Shown one piece after another: positions 36,087-45,509 of a stretch of DNA of 64,000 bases. The notes beneath the pieces are model-generated. The model was not told the origin of the DNA. It was given only the letters and a program-made list of their open reading frames with translations, and did no database searches. Every line of letters starts with the position of its first letter. Within the stretch, counting starts at the first letter, position 1. The position numbers and the translations under genes were made by a program. The stretch is from JAWXCM01 sp034408745 (GTDB taxonomy: Bacteria > Acidobacteriota > Terriglobia > Bryobacterales > Bryobacteraceae), in NCBI GenBank assembly GCA_034408745.1, contig JAWXCM010000054.1, positions 5,095-69,094 of the forward strand, in the 5' to 3' direction.

Positions 36087-36911
36087 TTACGCAACTTTCG
36101 CCGCAATTACTCCAGCCGCTTCTTCCGCAGCAGCCTTCACCAGCGCCCACATTTTCGGGTGCCTCGGGATGACGTCGGGCGGGATGCCTTCTGCAGTGAG
36201 AGCGTCGTTCATCACGGGGCCGATCGAGCCCACTACAAGCTGGTCGCGCAAGGCCTTGCGCACGTCCGGTTCGAGGCCCATTGTGCGGGCAATGGTGAGC
36301 AGATTTTCCAGCTGCACGGATGAAGTGAACAGTACGACGTCGCACCCACAGCCCGCGATTCGGGCGACAGCCTGACGCAGCGGCTGCAGGTCGTCCGGAA
36401 GCTCCCAGCGGTACAGCGCGACGGGCTCGACCGTGGCTCCGAGCTCCTGCAGCGCCGTATGCAGCGGGGTGTTGAGCCGGCCGTATTCCTGCACTGCGAT
36501 CCTGCGTTCCTGCCGCTCGGCTACAGCGGACACGATTTCGCGCCATGTGTTCGGCTCGGGTATGATGAGGTCGACCTGCACGCCCAGTGCGCGAAGTGGA
36601 CCAACGGGCTTGGGGCCTCGAGATACGATCGTGGCCCTTTGTAGCGCAGCGGTGAGCCGGTCGATGGGCATGATGGTGGCGCAGGTGTCGCGCAGGACCG
36701 TGAGTCCAACGCCGGTCATGCAAATCACCATGTCGTACGCGCCGGCTTCCATTTGCTCGATGAAACGCAGAGCCGTGCCAGTGCCGTCGACGGCTTCCTC
36801 CTTGACGGAGGGCGCCACGAATGGCACACCACCTTCGCGCAGGATGAGCGTGTGCATGTCGGCGGCGCGACGGCTTTCCAGACTGATGACACGAAGTCCA
36901 GCAAAAGACAT
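36087..36911 (-). CDS. hemD: HemD, uroporphyrinogen-III synthase
   Basis: A 274-residue HemD-family protein with the two-domain layout. Landmarks are LESRRAADMHTLI at the start, VVLFTSSVQLENLL in the second domain and VVGSIGPVMNDALTAEGI near the end. It makes uroporphyrinogen III, the precursor of both heme and siroheme. It is the last gene of the nitrate operon, 24 bases after the NarK-type gene, and supplies the substrate of CobA at the head of the same operon. Confidence 0.88.
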   Translation of the reverse strand: MSFAGLRVISLESRRAADMHTLILREGGVPFVAPSVKEEAVDGTGTALRFIEQMEAGAYDMVICMTGVGLTVLRDTCATIMPIDRLTAALQRATIVSRGPKPVGPLRALGVQVDLIIPEPNTWREIVSAVAERQERRIAVQEYGRLNTPLHTALQELGATVEPVALYRWELPDDLQPLRQAVARIAGCGCDVVLFTSSVQLENLLTIARTMGLEPDVRKALRDQLVVGSIGPVMNDALTAEGIPPDVIPRHPKMWALVKAAAEEAAGVIAAKVA

Positions 36912-36935
36912 CTTAGGTCCGAGTATGACGCAGCT

Positions 36936-38246
36936 TTAGTCGCCGCCAGCCGCGGAGTGCACGGCTTCGCCCAGCGGCATCCGGGTTTGTTCCCGAGCCT
37001 CGGCAGTGAAGCGCACTGCGACTGCGAGAGTCGCGCTGGCCGTCACCACTACGCCCAGAATCAGCAAGGCCTGCGAGTAAGACAGGCTGTTGGTCTTGAA
37101 GAGGAATCCCGCAAGAACCGCACCCACATTCCCGCCAGCACCGACGATGCCCGCGACCGCGCCAAGCGCCCGTTTGTTGACGAAAGGCACGACTGCGTAT
37201 GTAGCTCCGTTCGACATCTTGATGAAGAGCCCGGTGACCAGCATGCATCCGATGGCCAGCGGCAGCCAGCCCGCGAGCGCGAAGCAGACCAGCGCCACAC
37301 CCTCGAGGGCGATGGTCACGGCGAGGAGCGCGGTGCGTCCGTTCAGTCCCCATCGGCGATGAGCCCAGTCGCTGACAATGCCGCCGAGCGCCCGTGCGAA
37401 CAGATTCATCATGCCGAATGTGCCCGCCACGATCCCGGCTGCGCCCATGCTGAGGTGGAAGGTATCGACAAAGTACAGCGCGGCGATATTGTCGATGGTC
37501 AACTCCATGCCGAAGCAGGCGGCATACAACGCAGCGAGTGCCCAGACCCGGCCATCGCCGCAGGCTTCGCGAAACGCCGCCGATGCGTTCGGCCTGCGCT
37601 CACCGCGGTTCCACTCACCGGAGGGCGTATCCTGCGTCAGGTAATAGTAGGCGATGCCGGTCAGCAGCATCGCGACGCCAGGAATCACCATCGCTAACCG
37701 CCAACTCCACCAGGCACCGGCGCCGGCCCCGATGAACACGGCGAAGAGCATCGGCATAACGATTTGCGTGACGCCGCCGCCGAGGTTGCCCCATCCGGCC
37801 GCTGTCGCATTCGCTGTGCCAACGATGCTGGGCGCGAACATGACCGAGGTATGAAACTGCGTGATCACGAAGGAAGCTCCGATGGCGCCTATCGCGAGGC
37901 GGAACAGGAGGAACGACGTGTAGTCGTGGGCCAGTCCCACGCCCATCACGGGCAGCGCGCCAAGCACCAGCAGGGCGGCGTACGTGCGTCGAGGCCCGAA
38001 GCGGTCGCAAAGCCAGCCAATCAGGAGTCGTGCGATGACGGTGATGGCGACTGACGCGATGATCGTGTTGCCGATCTGTTCCTTTGTCAGGTTCAGTTCC
38101 TGTCGAATGACCGGCATCAGTGGAGCGATGCCGAACCATCCGAAAAAGCAAAGGAAAAATGCAAACCACGCCATGTGAAACGCACGCATGGGTGGGGTTC
38201 GGAAGTCGGGCAGACGGATAGCCGTCGCTCTTTCGTGACTGGTCAT
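36936..38246 (-). CDS. narK: NarK/NasA-type nitrate/nitrite transporter
   Basis: A 436-residue major facilitator with twelve predicted helices. The nitrate signature glycine-rich motifs occur in helix 5 (GWGNLGGGVTQIV) and helix 11 (GAGGNVGAVLAGFLF), and the Arg in LFRLAIGAIGASF matches a substrate-binding arginine. It would bring nitrate (and perhaps export nitrite) across the inner membrane. It is 33 bases downstream of nirD within the nitrate operon. Confidence 0.93.
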   Translation of the reverse strand: MTSHERATAIRLPDFRTPPMRAFHMAWFAFFLCFFGWFGIAPLMPVIRQELNLTKEQIGNTIIASVAITVIARLLIGWLCDRFGPRRTYAALLVLGALPVMGVGLAHDYTSFLLFRLAIGAIGASFVITQFHTSVMFAPSIVGTANATAAGWGNLGGGVTQIVMPMLFAVFIGAGAGAWWSWRLAMVIPGVAMLLTGIAYYYLTQDTPSGEWNRGERRPNASAAFREACGDGRVWALAALYAACFGMELTIDNIAALYFVDTFHLSMGAAGIVAGTFGMMNLFARALGGIVSDWAHRRWGLNGRTALLAVTIALEGVALVCFALAGWLPLAIGCMLVTGLFIKMSNGATYAVVPFVNKRALGAVAGIVGAGGNVGAVLAGFLFKTNSLSYSQALLILGVVVTASATLAVAVRFTAEAREQTRMPLGEAVHSAAGGD

Positions 38247-38279
38247 CTTGTGAGTTCTCCTGAGGAATTCGAACGTGCT

Positions 38280-38621
38280 TTATGCTGCCTGTGGTGCTGC
38301 GCGAAGGTCGTCTGTCGACAGCATCACGATGCCGTCCTCCACACGGGTTCGGAACGTTCGCACCCCGGGTGACTCTGTTTCGCAAGGGCGCTCCACCTGC
38401 CCGGACTTCAGACAGATGCGCCAGTTGTGCAGCGGGCAGGTGACAGTGGAGCCGCCGACGATGCCATCCGCGAGTGGGCCGCCTCCATGAGGACAGCGAT
38501 TCTCCAGCGCAAGGAAGCCATTGCCCGTGTTGAAGATGGCGACGGACTCGGTGCCGATTCGCACGGAGCGGCCTTCTCTCACCGGAATGTCAACGGTGGG
38601 TGCAATTCGAATCCAGCTCAT
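38280..38621 (-). CDS. nirD: NirD, small subunit of NADH nitrite reductase
   Basis: A 113-residue Rieske-like protein. Unlike many NirD chains it keeps all cluster ligands (RCPHGGGPL and TCPLHNWRI). It partners NirB in reducing nitrite to ammonium. Its ATG overlaps the nirB stop (ATGA), giving tight coupling. The frame extends upstream, but similarity begins at MSWIRIAP. Confidence 0.93.
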   Translation of the reverse strand: MSWIRIAPTVDIPVREGRSVRIGTESVAIFNTGNGFLALENRCPHGGGPLADGIVGGSTVTCPLHNWRICLKSGQVERPCETESPGVRTFRTRVEDGIVMLSTDDLRAAPQAA

Positions 38622-41023
38622 ACGGTCATGGCCTCCATGGGTTTGATTTCGACGAACTGAGTGGGCCGGGGGGCGAGCCGCTCCAGCCATGCGTCATACG
38701 ATTTGTCTTTCGACTTGCGAAGCCTCGACAGCAGGGCCTGTTTCACGTCTGGCAACGCGTATACCGTGTCGCGGCGGACCTTCTCGATTCCCGTTCGCTC
38801 CACGAAATCGTAAGTGCGTTCCAGGTAATTCGCGTTTTCGCGGTAATACTGGAAAAATAATTCCGCGGCTTCGAGAGCTAATTCAGTGGTTTCTACAGTT
38901 ACCAGCAGGTCGGCCTTTCGGACGCCCTTACCTGCCGCGCCGCCTACCACCACCTGCCAGCTGCCGTCCTGGCCCACCAGGCCGACGTCCTTCACTGTGG
39001 CCTCGGCGCAGTTGCGCGGGCACCCGACCACCGCCGCCTTGAATTTGTGCGGCGTGTAAAGGTTCTCAAGGCGCGTCTCCAACTCGACGCCGGCGGTTAT
39101 GGAATCCTGTGTCCCGAAGCGGCAGAACTGGCTGCCTACACATGTCTTCACCATCCGCACGCCCTTGGCGTAGGCCTGACCCGAGGGCATCCCAAGCTCA
39201 GACCAGATTGCCGGAAGATCTTCTTTCTTTACGCCCAGCAGATCGATGCGCTGGCTGCCCGTCACCTTCACCATGGGCACGTTGTACTTGTCGGCGACGT
39301 CGGCGATTTTGCGCAGTTCCGCGGGAGTGGTGACGCCGCCCCGCATGCGTGGGACTACTGAGAATGTGCCGTCTTTCTGAATGTTGGCGTGGACGCGATC
39401 GTTGATGAAGCGGGCGGACCGGTCTTCGTCGTGATCGCCGCACCACACCATGTCCACGATGTAGCTCAGAGCTGGCTTGCACACTTCGCAGCCTCGGCCA
39501 TTGCCGTAGATGTCGAGCACTTCCTGCACCGACTTCAGCTTTTGCGACCGTACAATGTCGCGCAGCTTTTCCTGCGGAAATGGCACGCACTGGCACAGAA
39601 CCTTCTGCTTTTCGTCCTCGAAATCCGGTGCTACGGCCTTCAGCAATTCGCCGCAGAGTTTCGTGCAACTGCCGCATCCGGTGGACGCCCGGGTTCGGTC
39701 TTTCAGCTGCCCGAGGGTGCAGATACCGTACTGATGAACCGCATCGATGATCTCGCCTTTGGTGACACCGAGGCAGCCGCAGACAGTCTCGCCGTCCGGC
39801 ATCTGTGCGACATCGAGTCCCGCATCTGCAGCAGGGGGAGGGAAGAGCAAATGGCGGCGGTGCGGAGCCAGGTCCGTGCTGTTCTTCAGCCAGTCACTGT
39901 AGCGGCGGTCGTCCGAGGCGTCGCCCACCAGGATGATTCCATGCAGCCGGTTGTCTTTCAGCAGTAGTCTCTTGTAGACGCCGAGCGAAGGATCTTCATA
40001 CCTGATAGCTTCGACGCCGGGCTCCGCTTCTGACGTGCTGCCTGCGGAGAAAACATCGACACCCATGATCTTCAGCTTGGTGGCCGGTGTGGAACCGGAG
40101 AAGACAGGGCCGCGGTTTCCGGTGATGGTGGCTGCCAGTACCTTGCCCTGCTCCAGCAGTGGCGCCACAAGACCAAACAACTGACCGCGATGTTCGGTGC
40201 ATTCGCCTACCGCGAAGATGTTCGGGTGCGACGTTTCCATGTGGTCGTTAACGACAATGCCCCGGCCTACTTCGAGACCCGCACTTCGGCCCAGGTCGAC
40301 ATTGGGACGAATGCCCGCTGCGATAACGACCAGGTCGGCGTCCAGCGACTCGCCGCTGACGAACTGCAAACCCTCGACACGGCCATTGCCAAGCAAGGCC
40401 TGCGTCTGCCGTCCAAGCAGGACACGCACGCCGAGGTTCTCCATTTTGCGCGCCAGATACATGCCGCCGGTCGAGTCGAGCTGCCGCTCCATCAGCGTGT
40501 TCGCGAGGTGCACCACGGTGACGTCGCAGCCCTGCACCTGAAGTCCGCGCGCTGCTTCGAGTCCAAGCAGTCCGCCGCCAATGACTACCGCTTTGCAGCC
40601 AGGGCGCGAACGCTCCAGCAACTCCCGCGTGTCGTCGAGCGTACGGAACACGAATACGTTCTTCTTGTCGACTCCTGGTATGGGCGGCACCAGCGCTCGA
40701 CTGCCCGTCGCCAGGATCAGGCGATCAAAACTGGTCACGGAGCCATCGCTGCCGGTGAGGGTTTGTTGCTGCGAATCGACATCAGTGATCCGCACACCGA
40801 AGCGCGGGGTGATGCCGTTGGTTCGGTACCAGTCAATGTCATTCAGAACGATGTCGTCGGCCGATTTCTCACCAGCCAGCACCGACGACAAAAGAATTCG
40901 GTTGTAATTGACGTGGGTTTCGTCACCAAAGATGGTGATATCGAAATCGTGCCGGTATTTCAGGATCTGCTCGACGCAGGCCACACCGGCCATCCCGTTC
41001 CCCACAACCACAAGCTTCTTCAT
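38618..41023 (-). CDS. nirB: NirB, large subunit of NADH nitrite reductase
   Basis: An 801-residue protein with FAD/NAD domains at the start (VVVGNGMAGVACVEQIL and ATGSRALVPPIPGV), two BFD-like [2Fe-2S] regions (CGCLGVTKGEIIDAV, STGCGSCTKLC, and CQCVPFPQEKLRDIV), and the C-terminal sulfite/nitrite reductase half with the siroheme-[4Fe-4S] ligands (TCVGSQFCRFGTQDS and GCPRNCAEATVKD). It reduces nitrite to ammonium with NADH in the cytoplasm. It needs siroheme. The ATG at 41023 overlaps the nitrate reductase stop by four bases. Confidence 0.97.
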   Translation of the reverse strand: MKKLVVVGNGMAGVACVEQILKYRHDFDITIFGDETHVNYNRILLSSVLAGEKSADDIVLNDIDWYRTNGITPRFGVRITDVDSQQQTLTGSDGSVTSFDRLILATGSRALVPPIPGVDKKNVFVFRTLDDTRELLERSRPGCKAVVIGGGLLGLEAARGLQVQGCDVTVVHLANTLMERQLDSTGGMYLARKMENLGVRVLLGRQTQALLGNGRVEGLQFVSGESLDADLVVIAAGIRPNVDLGRSAGLEVGRGIVVNDHMETSHPNIFAVGECTEHRGQLFGLVAPLLEQGKVLAATITGNRGPVFSGSTPATKLKIMGVDVFSAGSTSEAEPGVEAIRYEDPSLGVYKRLLLKDNRLHGIILVGDASDDRRYSDWLKNSTDLAPHRRHLLFPPPAADAGLDVAQMPDGETVCGCLGVTKGEIIDAVHQYGICTLGQLKDRTRASTGCGSCTKLCGELLKAVAPDFEDEKQKVLCQCVPFPQEKLRDIVRSQKLKSVQEVLDIYGNGRGCEVCKPALSYIVDMVWCGDHDEDRSARFINDRVHANIQKDGTFSVVPRMRGGVTTPAELRKIADVADKYNVPMVKVTGSQRIDLLGVKKEDLPAIWSELGMPSGQAYAKGVRMVKTCVGSQFCRFGTQDSITAGVELETRLENLYTPHKFKAAVVGCPRNCAEATVKDVGLVGQDGSWQVVVGGAAGKGVRKADLLVTVETTELALEAAELFFQYYRENANYLERTYDFVERTGIEKVRRDTVYALPDVKQALLSRLRKSKDKSYDAWLERLAPRPTQFVEIKPMEAMTV

Positions 41024-43203
41024 TTCGATGCTCCCGACCGCTCCACTCTGACGGCGCACTGCTTGTAGTTTGGCTCTCGCGAGACGGGGTCAAACGCGCT
41101 CTGTGTCACTTCGTTTACGTTGGTCTCGAAGTAATGAAATGGCATGAATACCTGTCCGGGTCCTGTGATTTCCGTGAGTCTCAATTCCACCTGACTGACC
41201 CGTCCCCGGCGCGACACGATGTCCACGCGGTCGTGGCTGCGCAGCCCGAGTTTGCCCGCGTCGCGCGGGTTCATTTCCAGCCACGCCGCGGGCGACAGCG
41301 ATTCCAGAATCGGCACCGCGCGAGTTTTGGTACCCGTGTGCCAGTGCTCCACGGTGCGACCCGTGTTCAGGATGAGCGGGAACTGGTGGTTTGGCTGTTC
41401 AGGGAACGGCTCCCACTCGGCGCAGACCAGTTTGGCCCGTCCATCGGCGGTCTGGAAATTGCCGTCTTCATACAGACGCGAGGTGGTGGAGGGATCGGTA
41501 CCCTCAGGGAAAGGCCACTGCACGGCGCCTGCTTCGGACAGGAGTTCGTAGCTGATGCCGGAGTAGTCGCACAGACGTCCCTTCGAGACGGTGCGCCACT
41601 CGTTGAAAGCGTCTTCGACGGTGGTCCAGCCCGGAAACAGCTTGTCCCTGCATCCGAGTTTCCCAGCTACGGCCAGGAATATGTCGAAGTCGGAGCGAGC
41701 CTCGCCGCGCGGCTCCACGGCTTTGTTCACCTTGCTGACGCGGCGCTCCGAGTTGGTGTAGGTCCCTTCCTTTTCGCCCCAGATGGCCGCGGGCAGAACG
41801 AGGTCCGCAAGCTCGGTGGTAGGTGTCGGGTGATAGCCGTCCTGGACGACGAGGAAGTCGAGATTTGACAGACCCTGCCGGAGAACCTCCTGATTCGGGA
41901 AGGACACCAGTGGGTTGGTGGCGATGATCCACAGAGAGCGGATGCGCCCGGCTACCGATGCCTCGACGATATCGGGATACGCCAGTCCGCGCTTCGTGGG
42001 AAGCGATGCCTCATCGACGGCCCAGATCTGTGCAAGCTCCGCGCGGTCCTGCGGGTTATCGAACTTGCGATACCCAGGCAACGACGATGCGAATCCAGCT
42101 TCGCGCGTACCCATCGCGTTGCACTGACCAGTGATGGAGAAGGGCGACGCACCAGCACGCCCGATTTGTCCCGTCAACAGTGCCAGGTTGCAGATGGCGT
42201 TTACGGTTTCGGTGCCTTTGGTGCTGTGGTTCACGCCCATGGTCCAGCCAATGAATCCGGCCTTTGCACGCCCGTAGAGCAGTGCGGTCTTGTACAGCTG
42301 CTCTTCGCTGAGTCCGGTGATTGCGCAGACTCGCTCCGGAGTGTACTGCTCCAGGAATCGCGCCAGATCTTCAAAGCCGCTTGTGTGCTGGCGGATGTAC
42401 TCGTGGTTGACCAGGTTGTGACGGATGAGGATATGGGCGATGCCGTTGAGCAGCGCGAGGTCCGACCGCGGCTTCAGCGGCAGGTGCAGGTCAGCCATCA
42501 TCGCTGTCTTGGAAACGCGCGGGTCCGCGACGATCAACGTGCGTCCCGGGTTCGAGTCCAGATACTGGCAAAGGATGGGATGATTGTCAGCGATGTTGGC
42601 GCCGATGAGCAGCACCACATCGGCCTTCTCGATGTCCTCGTACGCGCCCGGCGGGCCATCGCTACCGAAGGACACTTTGTAGCCGGACACCGCGCTCGCC
42701 ATGCAGAGCGTTGTGTTGCCATCATAGTTATTTGTGCCAAAGCCCAGCTGCACCAGCTTGCCGAGCGTGTAGAATTCTTCCGTTACGAGCTGCCCTGTAC
42801 TCAACACGCCCAGCGCAGCCGGGCCGTATTTGGCCTGCGTCGCGCGGAACCGTTCCACCATGGTGCCGATTGCTTCATCCCAGCTCACCCGAAGCAGCTT
42901 GCCGTTGCTGCGGAGCATCGGGTACATGGCGCGAGTCTCGGTGTCGATGGTGTGGTGCTCGGAGAGACCCTTGGGGCAAAGCTTGCCGCGGTTCACCGGG
43001 TGCGATTCATGCGGCCGCGTCGCAACTGCACGCCCGTCCTTCACACCAAGCTCAATTCCACAGCCAACCGAGCAATAGCCGCACGTGGTCCTAACCCACT
43101 TGTCGGCGATTCGCTTCGCCGACGTATATCCCGTTTCGTCACTTCGGCCGTACGAGTATTCACCCGCAAGGTTGTCGAGTCCGATCAGTCGCGTGAGCTT
43201 CAT
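41020..43203 (-). CDS. nasC: Molybdopterin nitrate reductase catalytic subunit (NasC/NarB type)
   Basis: A 727-residue bis-MGD oxidoreductase. The [4Fe-4S] ligands are Cys41, Cys44, Cys48 and Cys76 (TTCGYCSVGCGIELG and GKLCPKGL). The predicted molybdenum ligand is Cys167 in TTLCMASAVSGYK, as in cytoplasmic nitrate reductases. The C-terminal dinucleotide-binding domain is complete (GRTVEHWHTGT). There is no Tat signal, so it is cytoplasmic, and no C-terminal BFD domain as in some NasA proteins. It overlaps the membrane electron-donor gene upstream and nirB downstream (ATGA at both). Confidence 0.93.
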   Translation of the reverse strand: MKLTRLIGLDNLAGEYSYGRSDETGYTSAKRIADKWVRTTCGYCSVGCGIELGVKDGRAVATRPHESHPVNRGKLCPKGLSEHHTIDTETRAMYPMLRSNGKLLRVSWDEAIGTMVERFRATQAKYGPAALGVLSTGQLVTEEFYTLGKLVQLGFGTNNYDGNTTLCMASAVSGYKVSFGSDGPPGAYEDIEKADVVLLIGANIADNHPILCQYLDSNPGRTLIVADPRVSKTAMMADLHLPLKPRSDLALLNGIAHILIRHNLVNHEYIRQHTSGFEDLARFLEQYTPERVCAITGLSEEQLYKTALLYGRAKAGFIGWTMGVNHSTKGTETVNAICNLALLTGQIGRAGASPFSITGQCNAMGTREAGFASSLPGYRKFDNPQDRAELAQIWAVDEASLPTKRGLAYPDIVEASVAGRIRSLWIIATNPLVSFPNQEVLRQGLSNLDFLVVQDGYHPTPTTELADLVLPAAIWGEKEGTYTNSERRVSKVNKAVEPRGEARSDFDIFLAVAGKLGCRDKLFPGWTTVEDAFNEWRTVSKGRLCDYSGISYELLSEAGAVQWPFPEGTDPSTTSRLYEDGNFQTADGRAKLVCAEWEPFPEQPNHQFPLILNTGRTVEHWHTGTKTRAVPILESLSPAAWLEMNPRDAGKLGLRSHDRVDIVSRRGRVSQVELRLTEITGPGQVFMPFHYFETNVNEVTQSAFDPVSREPNYKQCAVRVERSGASK

Positions 43204-44726
43204 GCGGCCACTCCTGGGCGGGCCGAGAACGCGGCTGCCATGTTTTTCGGAACCACGCTTACGAAGAAGAGCCAGCGTCCAACCCATTCGCCGAGTAGCG
43301 CCGCAAGGAACAGCGCAGCCGATGCGGCCCCAGGTGCAACCAGCAAAGGTCCCACGATGCCCGCACCGATCAGGATGGCGAGGCGCGTCAGGAACGCTCG
43401 GCGAAGTTGGCCTGAAAGCAGGAGAGAAGAAACGCGCAGCTCGAACGTTTCCGACTGGGACAGCCACAGGAATTTCAGCGTCTGAGTGACCAGTTGGGCC
43501 GTGCCGCCGGCACTCGCTGCGATGGCGAGAGAAGGCGAGTCAGACACGCCAAGCGCCCGGACGAAAAGGGGACCCAGCAACAGTGCTGTGGCGAAAAACT
43601 CGGCCACGGTGTAAGCGCTGTACCACGCCGGACGAGCCTTCACAATGTAGATGCGGGCCGAGCACGTGATGCCCACGGCGCCAAGGATCGCAGTGGCCAG
43701 TCCTGGGATCGCGCGGCCTGGGATGTCGAACCACAGCATGCCCGAGTAAAACGAGGCCGCACCCGCGAAGAGCGAGAGTGCCAGCACCTCACGGCTGAGC
43801 CACGATGTTCGCAGACCCTTGAGGGCGCGGAATGCGTAGACCGGACGCCCGAGATGCAGTGTGGATGCGCCCAGGCTCATACCCGCCAGCGCCAGCGACA
43901 CCAGAGCCGAGATGGCCAGCCGCACGCCGGTGCCAAATGCGTCGAGCATGGCCAGTGTCGTGAATGCACCTGCACAAAGCTGTGTCACCACAAGCATGAA
44001 GACCAGCGGCCAGTGGGGATGTTCCGGTGCGATGCGCTGCGTGTCGACGCGCCCGGTATCGGGAAGCAGCGCCTCCGGCAGCGTGATCCGTGTTGTGGAG
44101 ATGCTGTCGTCAGCCGAGGGCAGACCCGGTGCATCGGCCACTGCGTAATCCATGCGCCAGCGCGCCGTGTCGACCAGTTCCACCGTGATCGCACCTTCGG
44201 GACATGCTGCCACACAGGCGGGCGATTGCCCGTCGCTAAGCCGGTTGTGGCACATGTCGCACTTGCCCACGACGCCGCGCTCGGCGTTATACTGCGGCAC
44301 GCCGTAGGAGCAATTCCATGTGCAGTACTGGCAACCAATGCAGGTATCGGCGTTGTGCAACACGATGCCCGTGACCGGGTCCTTCGTGTAGGCCTCCACC
44401 GGGCAACCGGTCATGCAGGACGGTTCCAGGCAGTGGTTGCAGCCCATCGAGAGGTGATGCCGCTGCGTGTTCGGGTAGTGGCCGCCTTCCAGTTCGCCGA
44501 CCCGGCGCCAGTTGATTCCGGCCGGATTCCCGTTCTGCTCATTGCACGCCACCACGCAGCATTTGCAGCCAATGCACTTCGTCATGTCGAAGTGGAAGCG
44601 GTACTGCTCGCCCGGAGCAGGCGCGCGGGACGGGATCAACGGATTCGGTGAAGTCTGGATCTGCACCAGGGACTTCGGGCCGGGCCGGTACAGCAGGTCG
44701 CTTTCAAACAGAGGAAGTGCGGTCAC
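43200..44726 (-). CDS. Fused DmsB-type ferredoxin and DmsC-type membrane anchor
   Basis: A 508-residue fusion. Residues 45-185 carry sixteen cysteines in four [4Fe-4S] motifs (Cys51/54/57/61, 96/99/104/108, 129/132/135/139, 156/159/171/175), as in DmsB-family electron-transfer subunits. Residues about 215-500 form eight membrane helices of the DmsC family (HPHWPLVFMLVVTQLCAGAF; SLGASTLHLGRPVYAFRAL), the quinol-oxidising anchor. It starts with GTG at 44726, overlapping cobA. Here it sits directly upstream of a cytoplasmic-type nitrate reductase, which suggests that menaquinol rather than ferredoxin or NADH feeds nitrate reduction. Confidence 0.9.
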   Translation of the reverse strand: MTALPLFESDLLYRPGPKSLVQIQTSPNPLIPSRAPAPGEQYRFHFDMTKCIGCKCCVVACNEQNGNPAGINWRRVGELEGGHYPNTQRHHLSMGCNHCLEPSCMTGCPVEAYTKDPVTGIVLHNADTCIGCQYCTWNCSYGVPQYNAERGVVGKCDMCHNRLSDGQSPACVAACPEGAITVELVDTARWRMDYAVADAPGLPSADDSISTTRITLPEALLPDTGRVDTQRIAPEHPHWPLVFMLVVTQLCAGAFTTLAMLDAFGTGVRLAISALVSLALAGMSLGASTLHLGRPVYAFRALKGLRTSWLSREVLALSLFAGAASFYSGMLWFDIPGRAIPGLATAILGAVGITCSARIYIVKARPAWYSAYTVAEFFATALLLGPLFVRALGVSDSPSLAIAASAGGTAQLVTQTLKFLWLSQSETFELRVSSLLLSGQLRRAFLTRLAILIGAGIVGPLLVAPGAASAALFLAALLGEWVGRWLFFVSVVPKNMAAAFSARPGVAA

Positions 44727-45334
44727 GCGCAGGCTCCTTCCAAAGCGGCCGTGCAGCGCAGTGCTTCGCGCAGCCCCACCACTTCGCCGATGACGAACAC
44801 CGCGGGAGCGGTGACCTCCACGCGCCGCTTCGCCACACCGGCAAGGGTGGACTCGACGACGCGCTCGCGGTCCGTGCCTGCGTTTTCGATGAAAGCGACC
44901 AGCGTGTCGATGCCACGGTAGACAGACCAGTCCAGCGAGGTCAGTCCTTCGCGGCGTCCAGCGATCACGGCAAACGAGCCAGCGATTCCTCGGCAGGTAA
45001 GAGGAATGCCCGCGCCCGCAGGACCGGCGATTACGGAGGAAATGGCGGGGACTACCTCAGCCTCAATGCCATGCAGCCGTACGAATACGTCGCATTTGTC
45101 GATGAAATGCAGGATCCAGTCGTCAATTTCGGACTGAATTTGTTCCTGCTGGCCCTGCTTTTTGCCTGCATAGATAAAAACAGCGGAGGGATTCGCCTGC
45201 GCCAGTACTTCTGCGCTGACAAGCCGGTCATAGGTGACGACGTCGGCTGACTGCAGCACGCGGAGTGCTTTAAGGGTCAGCAGATCTGGATTGCCGGGAC
45301 CTGCCCCGGCCAGATACACTTTGGCGGTTCGCAC
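44723..45334 (-). CDS. cobA: CobA, uroporphyrinogen-III C-methyltransferase, internally truncated
   Basis: A 203-residue tetrapyrrole methyltransferase, versus about 250 normally. The N-terminal motif VYLAGAGPGNPDLLTLKA, YDRLVS and the later GAGIPLTCRG with the SFAVIAG segment are present. The stretch that should read KGGDPFVFGRGGEE plus following helix is missing: VFVRL runs directly into HGIEAEVVPAISS at about 45073. This in-frame loss removes the SAM-binding loop, so activity is doubtful. Starts with GTG at 45334. It is the first gene of the nitrate operon and would make siroheme precursor for NirB. Confidence 0.85.
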   Translation of the reverse strand: MRTAKVYLAGAGPGNPDLLTLKALRVLQSADVVTYDRLVSAEVLAQANPSAVFIYAGKKQGQQEQIQSEIDDWILHFIDKCDVFVRLHGIEAEVVPAISSVIAGPAGAGIPLTCRGIAGSFAVIAGRREGLTSLDWSVYRGIDTLVAFIENAGTDRERVVESTLAGVAKRRVEVTAPAVFVIGEVVGLREALRCTAALEGACA

Positions 45335-45420
45335 GCTTGTCGGGCCTCCTGGGTTAGGAAGACAGGCACAGACGTGTCGCGACGTGGTTCACGGTCTGAG
45401 ACTGAATTGCTGCGCTTGCT

Positions 45421-45437
45421 GACTCAGGCACTGAGTC
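45421..45437. promoter_or_regulatory. Inverted repeat in the leader of the nitrate operon
   Basis: GACTCA-GGCAC-TGAGTC is a perfect dyad in the predicted leader, 87 bases before the cobA start. As RNA it forms a short hairpin. Leaders of nitrate assimilation operons in other bacteria carry hairpins bound by ANTAR antiterminators (NasR), so this is a candidate site. It may equally be a protein operator. Confidence 0.4.
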
Positions 45438-45509
45438 GGGGAGGGGAGAACGAACGTGGCCCCAGGGTACTACGCCGGAAAGCCCGTTCGTTTCGCTGGC
45501 GACAAAAGT

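Noticed and set aside
43204..43467. N-terminal extension of the nitrate reductase
   Set aside because: The sequence is the ferredoxin/anchor fusion in another frame. The ATG at 43203 with ATGA coupling fits the family.
42166..43485. Plus-strand open frame opposite the nitrate reductase
   Set aside because: No domain similarity, and it overlaps the conserved Fe-S and molybdenum region of the opposite gene.
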